This document shows positions 26,796-33,947 of a DNA stretch of 64,000 nt, one piece after another. The translations under genes and the position numbers were made by a program. The DNA comes from Thermanaerothrix solaris (GTDB lineage Bacteria; Chloroflexota; Anaerolineae; Anaerolineales; Anaerolineaceae), in assembly GCF_032334255.1 (NCBI RefSeq), contig NZ_JAUHMF010000001.1, positions 806,001 through 870,000 of the forward strand. Direction: 5' to 3'. Within the stretch, counting starts at the first letter, position 1, and every line of letters begins with the position of its first letter. The notes beneath the pieces are model-generated. The model was not told where the DNA came from. It did no database searches and worked only from the letters and a program-made list of their open reading frames with translations.

Positions 26796-27346
26796 GGCTG
26801 ACCTCCTCGCATAGATAGACTACCCGTCTCATCTTCTTCATGCAAAAGGCGCTCAACTTGTGGAACATCAACATGATCGAGATTCATGATCAAAGCGTCT
26901 TCATGATTATCACGATAATACCCGGGCCGCACCGATATGACCTCAAAACCGAACTTGCGATAGAGAGATTGTGCCGCAAGGTTTGAGCGCCTCACTTCCA
27001 GGGTATAGCGCTGAGCTCCCATGCGATGCATCTCGAGTAGCGCCTGTGCCAAAAGACGTTGTCCGATACCCAATCTTCGATGGGCAGGATGAACGGCAAA
27101 CGTGGCAATGTGGGCTTCATCAATGATCAGCCACACCACAATCATGCCCACAATCTCAAATTGACCTTGGTCATTCTCCTTTTCAGCCACCCATAAATGT
27201 GCAGACGGGTTGGCTTCGATCTCAAACCGGTATGAACTTTCCGGCCAAGGTAATGTAAAAGACGCCACGTCAATCTCGTGCACGTGCGGAATGTCTTCCA
27301 CCCTCATGCGTCGAATCCAAACCTTAGATGTCGCCATTTTCATCAT
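26792..27346 (-). CDS. rimI: RimI-like ribosomal-protein/N-terminal acetyltransferase
   Basis: A 184-residue GNAT acetyltransferase. The fold is marked by IRRMRVEDIPHVHEIDVASF, the acetyl-CoA loop AVHPAHRRLGIGQRLLAQAL (Q/RxxGxG/A), and RYTLEVRRSNLAAQSLYRKFGFEVISVRPGYY, all typical of RimI. It would acetylate the N-terminal alanine of ribosomal protein S18 or other N-termini. It sits immediately after tsaB (4-base overlap), an arrangement common across bacteria. A C-terminal acidic and glycine-rich tail extends past the core. Confidence 0.88.
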   Translation of the reverse strand: MMKMATSKVWIRRMRVEDIPHVHEIDVASFTLPWPESSYRFEIEANPSAHLWVAEKENDQGQFEIVGMIVVWLIIDEAHIATFAVHPAHRRLGIGQRLLAQALLEMHRMGAQRYTLEVRRSNLAAQSLYRKFGFEVISVRPGYYRDNHEDALIMNLDHVDVPQVERLLHEEDETGSLSMRGGQP

Positions 27347-28014
27347 GAGGGGATCCCTTCTGCCTGGTGAAGATAAAGTGGCGCCAAACTATTAACATCA
27401 TCCACCTCGCCTTTTTTCCACCGTTGCCAGGCCAATTCGGCCAGGAACGCCGGATGACGCATGGAATGAGCCGGTGAAACCAATGCAACGCCAGACTGTC
27501 GGGCTAGGCGTTGACGTTCTTGGGCCGTCAACTCACCGCATATAATCACCGGTTCATGTAAGGTTTCGATCAAACCGTCCATTGTCAGGACACGTGGGTG
27601 GTTCTCCGCCCACCATCTTCCCTCTCGATAGCGGTAATCTCCAACCGCTAACCGTCCCCGCCCCGCCTGTAAAACCGCCACTAAGCGGCGCTCATCCGGC
27701 GGTTGGCCATAGGCAAGGATATCTAGGGTGGGGATCCCGATCACAGGCAACTTCTCGGCCAACGCTAAACCTTTCACCACCGCCAAACCAATGCGCAAAC
27801 TGGTAAAAGAGCCGGGGCCCAACGCAACTCCCAGTGCCTTTAGTTGTTTGATAGAAACCTGAGTGCGCGCTAGCACCCATTCAATGGCAGGTGCCAGTTC
27901 AATCGTATGGTGGCCTTGGCTCAACCAGGCGTGCTCGGCCATCACCATATGTCCATCATAAATCGCAATGCCCAACCATTGGGTGCTGGTATCAACGGCC
28001 AACAGCATGCACAA
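27343..28014 (-). CDS. tsaB: tRNA N6-threonylcarbamoyladenosine biosynthesis protein TsaB
   Basis: A 223-residue protein of the ASKHA fold, partner of TsaD and TsaE in making t6A at position 37 of ANN-decoding tRNAs. LLAVDTSTQWLGIAIYDG is the N-terminal phosphate motif, and GVALGPGSFTSLRIGLAVVKGLA is the TsaB signature. The C-terminal half is divergent, as usual. It starts inside the last 23 bases of tsaE. TsaD is not in the window. Confidence 0.92.
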   Translation of the reverse strand: MCMLLAVDTSTQWLGIAIYDGHMVMAEHAWLSQGHHTIELAPAIEWVLARTQVSIKQLKALGVALGPGSFTSLRIGLAVVKGLALAEKLPVIGIPTLDILAYGQPPDERRLVAVLQAGRGRLAVGDYRYREGRWWAENHPRVLTMDGLIETLHEPVIICGELTAQERQRLARQSGVALVSPAHSMRHPAFLAELAWQRWKKGEVDDVNSLAPLYLHQAEGIPS

Positions 28015-28504
28015 CTCCTAATACTTGCCGCCGTAAATGCTGTACCAGATGCCGATAGCGTGTCCCCACCGGCGTAAAAAGCAGGCTGCGCTGTTCTTCT
28101 GAGACCCAGGTCAGATTAATCCACAACCGTTCCGAGGGAAGAATTGGAGCAATCCGTTCCGGCCACTCAATCACCAATGCCCCCTCTTGGATCAAGTTAT
28201 CAATATCCAGGTCTACAGCTTCCTCATAGGTGCTTAATCGGTAAGCATCCAGATGAAAAAGAGAATGCCCCTCGGGGCGGCGGTACACATTGACCAAAAC
28301 AAACGTGGGGCTTGAGACAACGTCGAGTGACCCCCACCCACGCGCGATCCCTTGCACCAAAGTCGTCTTACCTGCCCCCAAATCACCTTGCAAGCAAATC
28401 ACGTCACCAGGGCGCATTAGAGCCCCTAAACGCATCCCTAGACGGCGGGTCTGGTCTGGGCTACGACTAAATAATTCCAGCGTGTGCGCATCTAGAATGG
28501 GCAT
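27992..28504 (-). CDS. tsaE: tRNA threonylcarbamoyladenosine biosynthesis ATPase TsaE
   Basis: A 170-residue P-loop ATPase of the t6A complex. Walker A is GDLGAGKTTLVQG (about residues 40-52), followed by VSSPTFVLVNVYRR and LFHLDAYRL; VIEWPERI is the conserved C-terminal motif. There is no ribosome binding site: a consensus TATAAT ends 7 bases before ATG, so the mRNA probably starts at the start codon. The promoter lies within the end of the upstream glycosyltransferase gene. Confidence 0.92.
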   Translation of the reverse strand: MPILDAHTLELFSRSPDQTRRLGMRLGALMRPGDVICLQGDLGAGKTTLVQGIARGWGSLDVVSSPTFVLVNVYRRPEGHSLFHLDAYRLSTYEEAVDLDIDNLIQEGALVIEWPERIAPILPSERLWINLTWVSEEQRSLLFTPVGTRYRHLVQHLRRQVLGVVHAVGR

Positions 28505-28511
28505 ATTTCAA

Positions 28512-28541
28512 ATTATACCTGCGTTCGCATCCGTTCTTCAA
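28512..28541 (-). promoter_or_regulatory. tsaE promoter with leaderless geometry
   Basis: On the minus strand TTGAAG (28541-28536), an 18-base spacer and TATAAT (28517-28512) are followed by 7 bases and then the tsaE ATG. The start point would coincide with the first codon. Confidence 0.6.
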
Positions 28542-29673
28542 AAGAACGCCGTGCCCAGTTCATTAGCACACGCGCAATTTCGCGAGACGCATAGGGACGA
28601 GCCAAACGGTGGGAATTGAGGGCCACTCTTTGGCGTTCTTCGGGTTGCTGAAGCCAAGTATTGAGTGTCAAAACAACTTGCTCCGGTTCTGGTGCCCACA
28701 CCCCTGCCTGCTCTCGAATCACATACTCCACATTACCATCTTCCTGTCCAGGCATACGGCTATACAGGATGATCGGCAAACCCACGATAAACGCCTCGCT
28801 AATTGTGCCTGGTCCTGCTTTGGTAATCAAAATATCTACCGCCCGCATAAAATTATGCATCTCGCGCACAAAGCCATAAACAAACGTTGGGGACTTCCAG
28901 GCTAGTTGTTCTAATCTCTGCCGAAGAGTCTGGTTTCGGCCACAAACGACAATCAAGCCAGCCTGCAGATTGGCGTCATTAATCGCCATCGCAACCGCCT
29001 CTAAAGGTCCCATGCCCTCCCCACCCCCTACCAGTAGAATTAGTGGCAACCCCTGTGGCCACCCTAAACGGGCGCGAATCTCCTCAGGGGTCTCGGTGGC
29101 GTGGTTGAAACGTTCCGCCACTGGCAATCCGATCACCTTTAAGCGTTCCTCCGGCACACCAGCAGCAATGCCTCGTTCTCGCGCTGCTAGAGTAGGCACA
29201 ATGATCAAATCAGATGAGCCGCAATACCACGCTGTGTGCGTTGAAACCAAATCGGTAACCACCGTTATATAAGGCAGCCCAAACTTTCGTGCCGCACGAG
29301 AAATCGGATCATTGAAAAGGGGGTGGACGGAGACAATCAGATCACATGGATGGTCAATTAACAATCGTTCAGCCGATCGTCGTACATAGGGCCATATGGC
29401 GTTAAAGACGAAACGGGTGCGCCGCCGACCATCACTCAAGCGATATCCCCAATGCCAAACTTCAGGCACGCGTGAGAGTACTGGATAGGCCTCAGGTGCC
29501 AAATCAAACGGTGGGGGGGCATAATCGCGAAAGATATCCACCATCTCTACCGTGACCTGATCGCCAAACTCCAGACTTAATGCTTCAATGATGGCTTCGG
29601 CTGCACTCCGATGTCCCCCGCCGGTATCTGAGAAAAGGAAAAGAATATGAGGGCGATCAGGTGTGCGATTCAT
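28513..29673 (-). CDS. MGDG-synthase-like/MurG-family glycosyltransferase
   Basis: A 386-residue GT28-type glycosyltransferase resembling processive diacylglycerol glucosyltransferases and plant MGDG synthases. The acceptor-side loop is LFLFSDTGGGHRSAAEAIIEAL, VVTDLVSTHTAWYCGSSDLIIVPT follows, and the donor side has GLPVAERF, LLVGGGEGMG, VCGRNQTL and ITKAGPGTISEAFIVGLPIIL. It would glycosylate a membrane lipid, most likely diacylglycerol, at the inner face. The start overlaps the DUF951 gene by 17 bases. Confidence 0.85.
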   Translation of the reverse strand: MNRTPDRPHILFLFSDTGGGHRSAAEAIIEALSLEFGDQVTVEMVDIFRDYAPPPFDLAPEAYPVLSRVPEVWHWGYRLSDGRRRTRFVFNAIWPYVRRSAERLLIDHPCDLIVSVHPLFNDPISRAARKFGLPYITVVTDLVSTHTAWYCGSSDLIIVPTLAARERGIAAGVPEERLKVIGLPVAERFNHATETPEEIRARLGWPQGLPLILLVGGGEGMGPLEAVAMAINDANLQAGLIVVCGRNQTLRQRLEQLAWKSPTFVYGFVREMHNFMRAVDILITKAGPGTISEAFIVGLPIILYSRMPGQEDGNVEYVIREQAGVWAPEPEQVVLTLNTWLQQPEERQRVALNSHRLARPYASREIARVLMNWARRSFEERMRTQV

Positions 29674-29863
29674 AATTCTCCCGGGGTAAAATGGCTTTTA
29701 ATCGGCGAGCCAGTTCGCGCCGTGGCATCAGCACACGGCGACCGCACTTCAAACATTCTAATCCAATATCCGCGCCTAAGCGCACAACGCGCCACACGTA
29801 GTTTCCGCAAGGATGGGGTTTCCGCAACCGCACAATGTCTCCCAGTTGCAATTCCGTCAACAT
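29657..29863 (-). CDS. DUF951 family protein
   Basis: A 68-residue protein of the DUF951 family: LGDIVRLRKPHPCGNYVWRVVRLGADIGLECLKCGRRVLMPR, read in parts, matches the family nearly throughout, with three cysteines (HPCG, CLKCG) likely to bind a metal. Function is unknown; members are often near chromosome-maintenance genes. ATG 29863 is chosen because TATAAT ends exactly 7 bases upstream, giving a leaderless start; an in-frame ATG at 29884 lies upstream of that box. Confidence 0.82.
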   Translation of the reverse strand: MLTELQLGDIVRLRKPHPCGNYVWRVVRLGADIGLECLKCGRRVLMPRRELARRLKAILPRENYESHT

Positions 29864-29870
29864 CAATCGG

Positions 29871-29876
29871 ATTATA
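29871..29876 (-). promoter_or_regulatory. -10 box of the DUF951 gene, leaderless geometry
   Basis: TATAATCC on the minus strand, with 7 bases between the -10 hexamer and ATG 29863. No clear -35 is seen. It lies 10 bases from the divergent -10 of the M50 protease gene. Confidence 0.55.
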
Positions 29877-29883
29877 CCACCCA

Positions 29884-29892
29884 TGTTATAAT
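29884..29892 (+). promoter_or_regulatory. Extended -10 promoter of the M50 protease gene
   Basis: TGTTATAAT, a perfect extended -10, followed by CCC. It would start transcription near 29899, 34 bases before ATG. It nearly abuts the opposite-facing DUF951 promoter, so the two polymerases would compete. Confidence 0.6.
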
Positions 29893-29932
29893 CCCTACGG
29901 CTAACCCTACCGGTTACTAATTAGGACTCACC

Positions 29933-30589
29933 ATGCTAAATCTGGATCCGTCTACTCTGATCACCCGCATCATTACTCTGATTGTGGCCTTCACGGTGCA
30001 CGAATTTGCCCACGCCTGGACGGCGACCCGTTTTGGCGATAATACTCCCCGCCAATACGGGCGGCTATCTCTGAATCCCCTGGTTCACCTCGACCCTTTG
30101 GGATCCTTGGCTCTCCTTCTGGCCGGGTTTGGCTGGGCAAAACCCGTGCCCGTCAATCCCTATATCTTGAATCGTCGCTCTTCTAGCGCCCTGATGTGGG
30201 TTTCCCTGGCAGGTCCCCTCTCAAACCTAATGCTAGCCATCCTTGCTGCGATTCCCCTTCGGTTTGGATTAATCCCCTATTCCACGTGGTCATTGAGCCG
30301 CGGATGGCTACCATCACCAGGTGAGTTTTTGATCGGTTTTATCTGGATCAATCTGGTCTTGTGCTTATTCAATCTCATTCCCATCGCGCCACTGGATGGA
30401 GATAAAATCCTGGAATATTTTGCACCACCATCTATTGCACGAGTATTAGAAACCATCCGTCCCATGGGACCGCTTTTGCTTATGTTGGTGGTATTTGTTC
30501 TCCCCACCCTGGGCATTGATATTCTTGGATTTATCCTTTACCCTGCTTTATCCAATCTGCTTTCGCTCCTTTTGGGAGGATCGCTATGA
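29933..30589 (+). CDS. Site-2 protease family (M50) membrane metalloprotease
   Basis: A 218-residue intramembrane zinc protease of the YwhC/Rv-type short M50 group. The zinc motif HEFAH is at about residues 25-29 within VAFTVHEFAHAWTA. The second motif is NLIPIAPLDGDKIL, where the usual NPDG-type sequence supplies the third ligand Asp. About six hydrophobic segments are present and there is no PDZ domain. The substrate is unknown. AGGA lies 8 bases before ATG. It overlaps the next gene by 4 bases. Confidence 0.9.
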   Translation: MLNLDPSTLITRIITLIVAFTVHEFAHAWTATRFGDNTPRQYGRLSLNPLVHLDPLGSLALLLAGFGWAKPVPVNPYILNRRSSSALMWVSLAGPLSNLMLAILAAIPLRFGLIPYSTWSLSRGWLPSPGEFLIGFIWINLVLCLFNLIPIAPLDGDKILEYFAPPSIARVLETIRPMGPLLLMLVVFVLPTLGIDILGFILYPALSNLLSLLLGGSL

Positions 30590-31569
30590 CCATTCGAATG
30601 ACGATAATCGGTCTGGGCCGTATCGGCCTTTCCATTGGGTTAGCCCTCAAAGATAATCCGCACCAGATTATGCGCATTGGCAACGACGCTGATCCTCAAA
30701 TTGAACAAAAAGCCCTCAAGATGGGCGCCTTGGACGAAGCCATTCACAACCTGCATACTGCAACTGCGGATGCCGACATTGTGATCCTTGCGGTGCCAAT
30801 GGACGAGGTGCGTGAAACACTGACCACGATTGCCCCCAACCTTAAACCCGGCGCCGTTATTCTGGACACCTCACCGTTGAAAACTCTGGTCACACGATGG
30901 GCCAAAGATTTACTTCCGGCTGAGCGTTATCTCGTTTCCTTCTCACCAAGCCTTAACCCTGAATGTCTCTACCCACTGGTTCCAGGAAGCGAGACACCAC
31001 GCCCTGACCTCTTCAAAGGCGGGGTCTTCGTTATCACCAGCCCTCCTCACACCCATAGCGACGCGCTTAAGTTGGCCAGTGATCTCGCCGTTCTACTAGG
31101 AGGGCAACCCTACTTTGCTGATCCCTATGAGGCCGATGGATTAATGGCGGCCGTTCACGGTCTACCTCAGCTCAGTGCCGTCGCCTTGCTCACTGCGATC
31201 ACCCGTCAACCAGGTTGGCGTGAGGCGCGCAAATTGGCCGGCCAGGCTTTTGTCGAAGCCACAGAGCCCATCACCCATCTTGATGATCACACTCACCTGG
31301 GTGAATCCATCTTGCTCAACCGCGAGAATTTATTACGCCTGTTGGACAATTACATCGCCACTCTGCAGGAGATGCGAGATTACTTGGAGACCGAAGACCG
31401 AGAAAGTCTGGCGGCTTTCCTCAAGGAAGCAATCCAAGCCCGCACCATTTGGTGGCAACAACGTCAAAAAGGGGATTGGGAAACCACACCACCTCCCGAG
31501 ATTCCAAGTAGCGGGCAATTTTTCGCCCGTTTGTTTGGATTGGGCGGGAAACCGATCAAAAAAGAGTAG
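30586..31569 (+). CDS. TyrA-like (prephenate dehydrogenase family) NAD(P)-binding protein
   Basis: A 327-residue protein with the prephenate dehydrogenase fold: MTIIGLGRIGLSIGLALKD is the NAD-binding loop, ADIVILAVPMDEV and VILDTSPLKT are usual, and an all-helical C-terminal domain follows. The catalytic HPMxG segment of true TyrA is not present; the place reads LVSFSPSLNPE. HGLPQLSAVAL later resembles the normal H.LPH motif with its second His lost. I therefore infer a related oxidoreductase or a non-catalytic homologue rather than tyrosine synthesis. It is translationally coupled to the M50 protease gene. Confidence 0.75.
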   Translation: MTIRMTIIGLGRIGLSIGLALKDNPHQIMRIGNDADPQIEQKALKMGALDEAIHNLHTATADADIVILAVPMDEVRETLTTIAPNLKPGAVILDTSPLKTLVTRWAKDLLPAERYLVSFSPSLNPECLYPLVPGSETPRPDLFKGGVFVITSPPHTHSDALKLASDLAVLLGGQPYFADPYEADGLMAAVHGLPQLSAVALLTAITRQPGWREARKLAGQAFVEATEPITHLDDHTHLGESILLNRENLLRLLDNYIATLQEMRDYLETEDRESLAAFLKEAIQARTIWWQQRQKGDWETTPPPEIPSSGQFFARLFGLGGKPIKKE

Positions 31570-31575
31570 GGATTT

Positions 31576-31773
31576 TTATCCTTCAACCCGAATGGCATGC
31601 TCAGGGCATTCTTCTGCTGCCTGACACACCAGGTCTTGGAGATGCCATGGTATGGGCTCGAGGACGACCTGGGCGTGCGGAGCACCATCCAGGCTAAACA
31701 CCTCAGGGGCAATCGTCTCACAAAATCCGCAGCGAATACACCGGTTTGCATCCACAGCGACGATCATGAGCAC
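31576..31773 (-). CDS. Ferredoxin, single [4Fe-4S] type
   Basis: A 65-residue ferredoxin. The cluster ligands are CIRCGFC near residues 12-18 and the distal CP in AEECPEHAIRV, which fits one [4Fe-4S] centre; an additional Cys (VCQAAEEC) is typical of the Thermotoga-type group. It is a small electron carrier. The start is GTG 31773 or ATG 31767; neither has a clear binding site. It ends 6 bases from the opposing TyrA-like gene and follows galK on the same strand. Confidence 0.88.
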   Translation of the reverse strand: MLMIVAVDANRCIRCGFCETIAPEVFSLDGAPHAQVVLEPIPWHLQDLVCQAAEECPEHAIRVEG

Positions 31774-31800
31774 CCATTTAGAAAAAGAGATTCACACGGT

Positions 31801-32937
31801 TTATTCAATACGATACGCGCTGGCTCCATCGCTTGCCTGGCAGACATAGACTTCAGCCACGCGTCCAGTTTCATGTTGATAGGCCTCTTTTAGATTGTGA
31901 ACAAATGACTCAACCCACTCTCGCTGCACCAAATTAACCGTACAGCCTCCAAAGCCAGCCCCGGTCAGGCGCGCCCCCCAACATCCCGGTTGATTAAGTG
32001 CAACCTCTACTAAAAAATCCAGTTCCGGTGTACTGACTTCATAGAGATCGCGCAACGAACGGTGTCCCTCTTGCATATACTTCCCCACCAGTGCCACATC
32101 ACCTTGCTTTAGCGCCTTCACCGCCGCTTCAACCCGCGCAATTTCCTCCACCACATGCTGGGCACGGCGGCGCACCATTTCCGGCAGAAGATGGGCGAGC
32201 CGCATAAAATCGCCCATGCTGACGTCGCGTAACGCTTGAATCCCAGGCAGATGGGGCTTGAGTCGTTCAACCGCCTCTTCACAAGCCGCGCGACGTTCGT
32301 TATACGCCGAGGTCGCCAACGAACGTCGCACCCCTGAATCCGCAATCACCAACATCACATCCGCCGGCAGAGGCACTGCCTCATACGTCAAATCACGCAC
32401 ATCAAAGCATAAGGCATGGCCGGCAATCCCATGAACTGAAGCAAATTGATCCATCAGACCACAATTAACGCCCACATAGTCATTTTCCGCTCGTTGACAA
32501 AGGCGAGCCAGATCCATAGAACGGATCGCCCACATTCCGATGGCTTTCCATAAAGTTGCAAAAGCCACCTCAACCGCTGCCGAAGAGGAAAGCCCTGCGC
32601 CAACCGGTACATCCGAAGTATATGTGGCGTCAATTCCTGCTACCGGATACCCTGCCTTTAATAGTTCCCACGCAACCCCCGCCGGGTAAAGTGCCCAAGA
32701 CGGCAACGGATTCCCATACAGATCTTCTCGCGCTTCTAAGGCCTCTAAGGATAGCGAAAATTCCACCTGCTGGGAGAAATCCATAGCTTGCAAGATAGCC
32801 CGTGGTTCATTTAGGCGCCGGGCATGGATCTTCACGTACCGATTGACTGCCGCCGGCAAGACAATGCCTTGGTTATAATCCACGTGCTCACCCAGTAAAT
32901 TAACCCGCCCTGGCGCCGTAGAAACAAAACGTTCCAT
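31801..32937 (-). CDS. galK: Galactokinase
   Basis: A 378-residue GHMP kinase that phosphorylates D-galactose at C1 (Leloir pathway). The substrate motif GRVNLLGEHVDYNQG is at residues 10-24, the ATP loop is VPVGAGLSSSAAVEVAF, and the third GHMP motif is LTGAGFGGCTVNLV. NCGLMDQFASVHG holds the catalytic Asp. GAGGGG lies just before ATG. No galT or galE sits next to it, so galactose enzymes are scattered in this genome or regulated apart. Confidence 0.95.
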   Translation of the reverse strand: MERFVSTAPGRVNLLGEHVDYNQGIVLPAAVNRYVKIHARRLNEPRAILQAMDFSQQVEFSLSLEALEAREDLYGNPLPSWALYPAGVAWELLKAGYPVAGIDATYTSDVPVGAGLSSSAAVEVAFATLWKAIGMWAIRSMDLARLCQRAENDYVGVNCGLMDQFASVHGIAGHALCFDVRDLTYEAVPLPADVMLVIADSGVRRSLATSAYNERRAACEEAVERLKPHLPGIQALRDVSMGDFMRLAHLLPEMVRRRAQHVVEEIARVEAAVKALKQGDVALVGKYMQEGHRSLRDLYEVSTPELDFLVEVALNQPGCWGARLTGAGFGGCTVNLVQREWVESFVHNLKEAYQHETGRVAEVYVCQASDGASAYRIE

Positions 32938-32964
32938 AACCCCTCAGAGATGATCGGGTTTGAG

Positions 32965-33519
32965 TTAGTCCACGAACAGGGGCAGATGATGAAGCGCCAC
33001 GATCCCCTTCCAGCGTTCTTGGTCGCCCTCTGTGCAAATCGCAGCCTCAACAGCCACAATGGCCTCTGCTTGCGCCATTAAGTTGCGCATACCTTCCAGG
33101 GTTGATCCGGTGCTGACAACATCATCCAACAACAACACCTTTTTTCCCTTCAGCATGGCGCGATCTTTTTCGTCCAAATAGAGGGTCTGAGGAACACCCG
33201 TTGTGATTGAAACCGTCTCTGAGTGCAACGCCTCGCCCATATAAAATTTATACGCCTTTCGCAGAACAATGTAAGGCTTGTCCAACTCCAGCGAAAGCGC
33301 ATGGGCTAAGGGGATACTTTTGGACTCGGCGGTGACAATGACATCAAAATCATACCCTACAAGGCGCTCGCTCAGTGCTTTGGCACTGGCCTGCACCAAC
33401 GCCGTATCTCCTAGGATATTGAGGATTGCGATCCTTAAACCAGGTTTGACCTCAAAAAGCGGCAAGTCACGTTTGAGACCGGCCAGTTCAACGGTATAGA
33501 CGGGACGCGATTTGGACAT
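32965..33519 (-). CDS. Phosphoribosyltransferase (adenine/xanthine PRT type)
   Basis: A 184-residue type I PRTase. The PRPP loop is VLLLDDVVSTGST (about residues 131-143), preceded by VIVTAESKSIPLAHALS and YIVLRKAYKFYMG, which resemble adenine or xanthine phosphoribosyltransferases. A C-terminal GDQERWKGIVALHHLPLF is like that of xanthine PRT relatives. The exact base is uncertain. ATG 33519 lies 11 bases after AAGGAG; the in-frame TTG at 33528 is too close to that site. Confidence 0.85.
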   Translation of the reverse strand: MSKSRPVYTVELAGLKRDLPLFEVKPGLRIAILNILGDTALVQASAKALSERLVGYDFDVIVTAESKSIPLAHALSLELDKPYIVLRKAYKFYMGEALHSETVSITTGVPQTLYLDEKDRAMLKGKKVLLLDDVVSTGSTLEGMRNLMAQAEAIVAVEAAICTEGDQERWKGIVALHHLPLFVD

Positions 33520-33546
33520 AACGTACAACTCTCCTTATCTTCAATG

Positions 33547-33780
33547 TCAACGGTTGAGAAGACGAACAATGATATTCAGAACAAGGGTCAAGACCAGACT
33601 GATAACCACCGAAGCGAGCAAGGGGAAGATGCAGGTAAAGCCAGAGGTTTCGATTTTGATCGTCCCTGGCAAATTTGACAACGAGGGAATCTTGGCCAAC
33701 CCCCACACAATGCCCCCAACGATGATCAGGACCACGCCCGCAAGCACCAAAAAACGACCTATAATTTCTAAGCCCTGCAT
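33547..33780 (-). CDS. DUF2905 family membrane protein
   Basis: A 77-residue protein with two hydrophobic segments (about 6-29 and 48-73). The loop LSNLPGTIKIETSGFTCIFPL matches the DUF2905 pattern. Function is unknown. GAGG precedes ATG. It is first in a minus-strand run with the phosphoribosyltransferase gene and galK, and is divergent from the nicotinate phosphoribosyltransferase gene. Confidence 0.82.
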   Translation of the reverse strand: MQGLEIIGRFLVLAGVVLIIVGGIVWGLAKIPSLSNLPGTIKIETSGFTCIFPLLASVVISLVLTLVLNIIVRLLNR

Positions 33781-33864
33781 TGGCTCATCTCCTCACGGGG
33801 AGTATTTTACCGCAAATTTACTTATACCCTGACAAAAATGATTTTCCTTTACATTTTATTCAAC

Positions 33865-33893
33865 TTGACCCGTCTTATAACCCTGCTTATAAT
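33865..33893 (+). promoter_or_regulatory. Promoter of the nicotinate phosphoribosyltransferase gene
   Basis: TTGACC (33865-33870), a 17-base spacer and TATAAT (33888-33893) followed by CC: a near-consensus promoter with predicted start near 33900. Confidence 0.75.
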
Positions 33894-33899
33894 CCTTTC

Positions 33900-33914
33900 G
33901 TGTAAATCTTACAC
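33900..33914 (+). promoter_or_regulatory. Palindromic operator candidate at the NAPRT start point
   Basis: GTGTAA, ATC, TTACAC form a perfect 6-bp inverted repeat with a 3-base centre, placed just at the predicted transcription start. The site would let a dimeric repressor block initiation. The regulator is not identified. Confidence 0.5.
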
Positions 33915-33947
33915 TTACGGAAACGTTTTTGCCTAAAGGGAGCAGCC

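Noticed and set aside
33781..33860. A minus-strand promoter for the DUF2905 gene (TTGTCA and TAAAAT)
   Set aside because: The spacer is 20 bases and the match is weak, so I do not list it.
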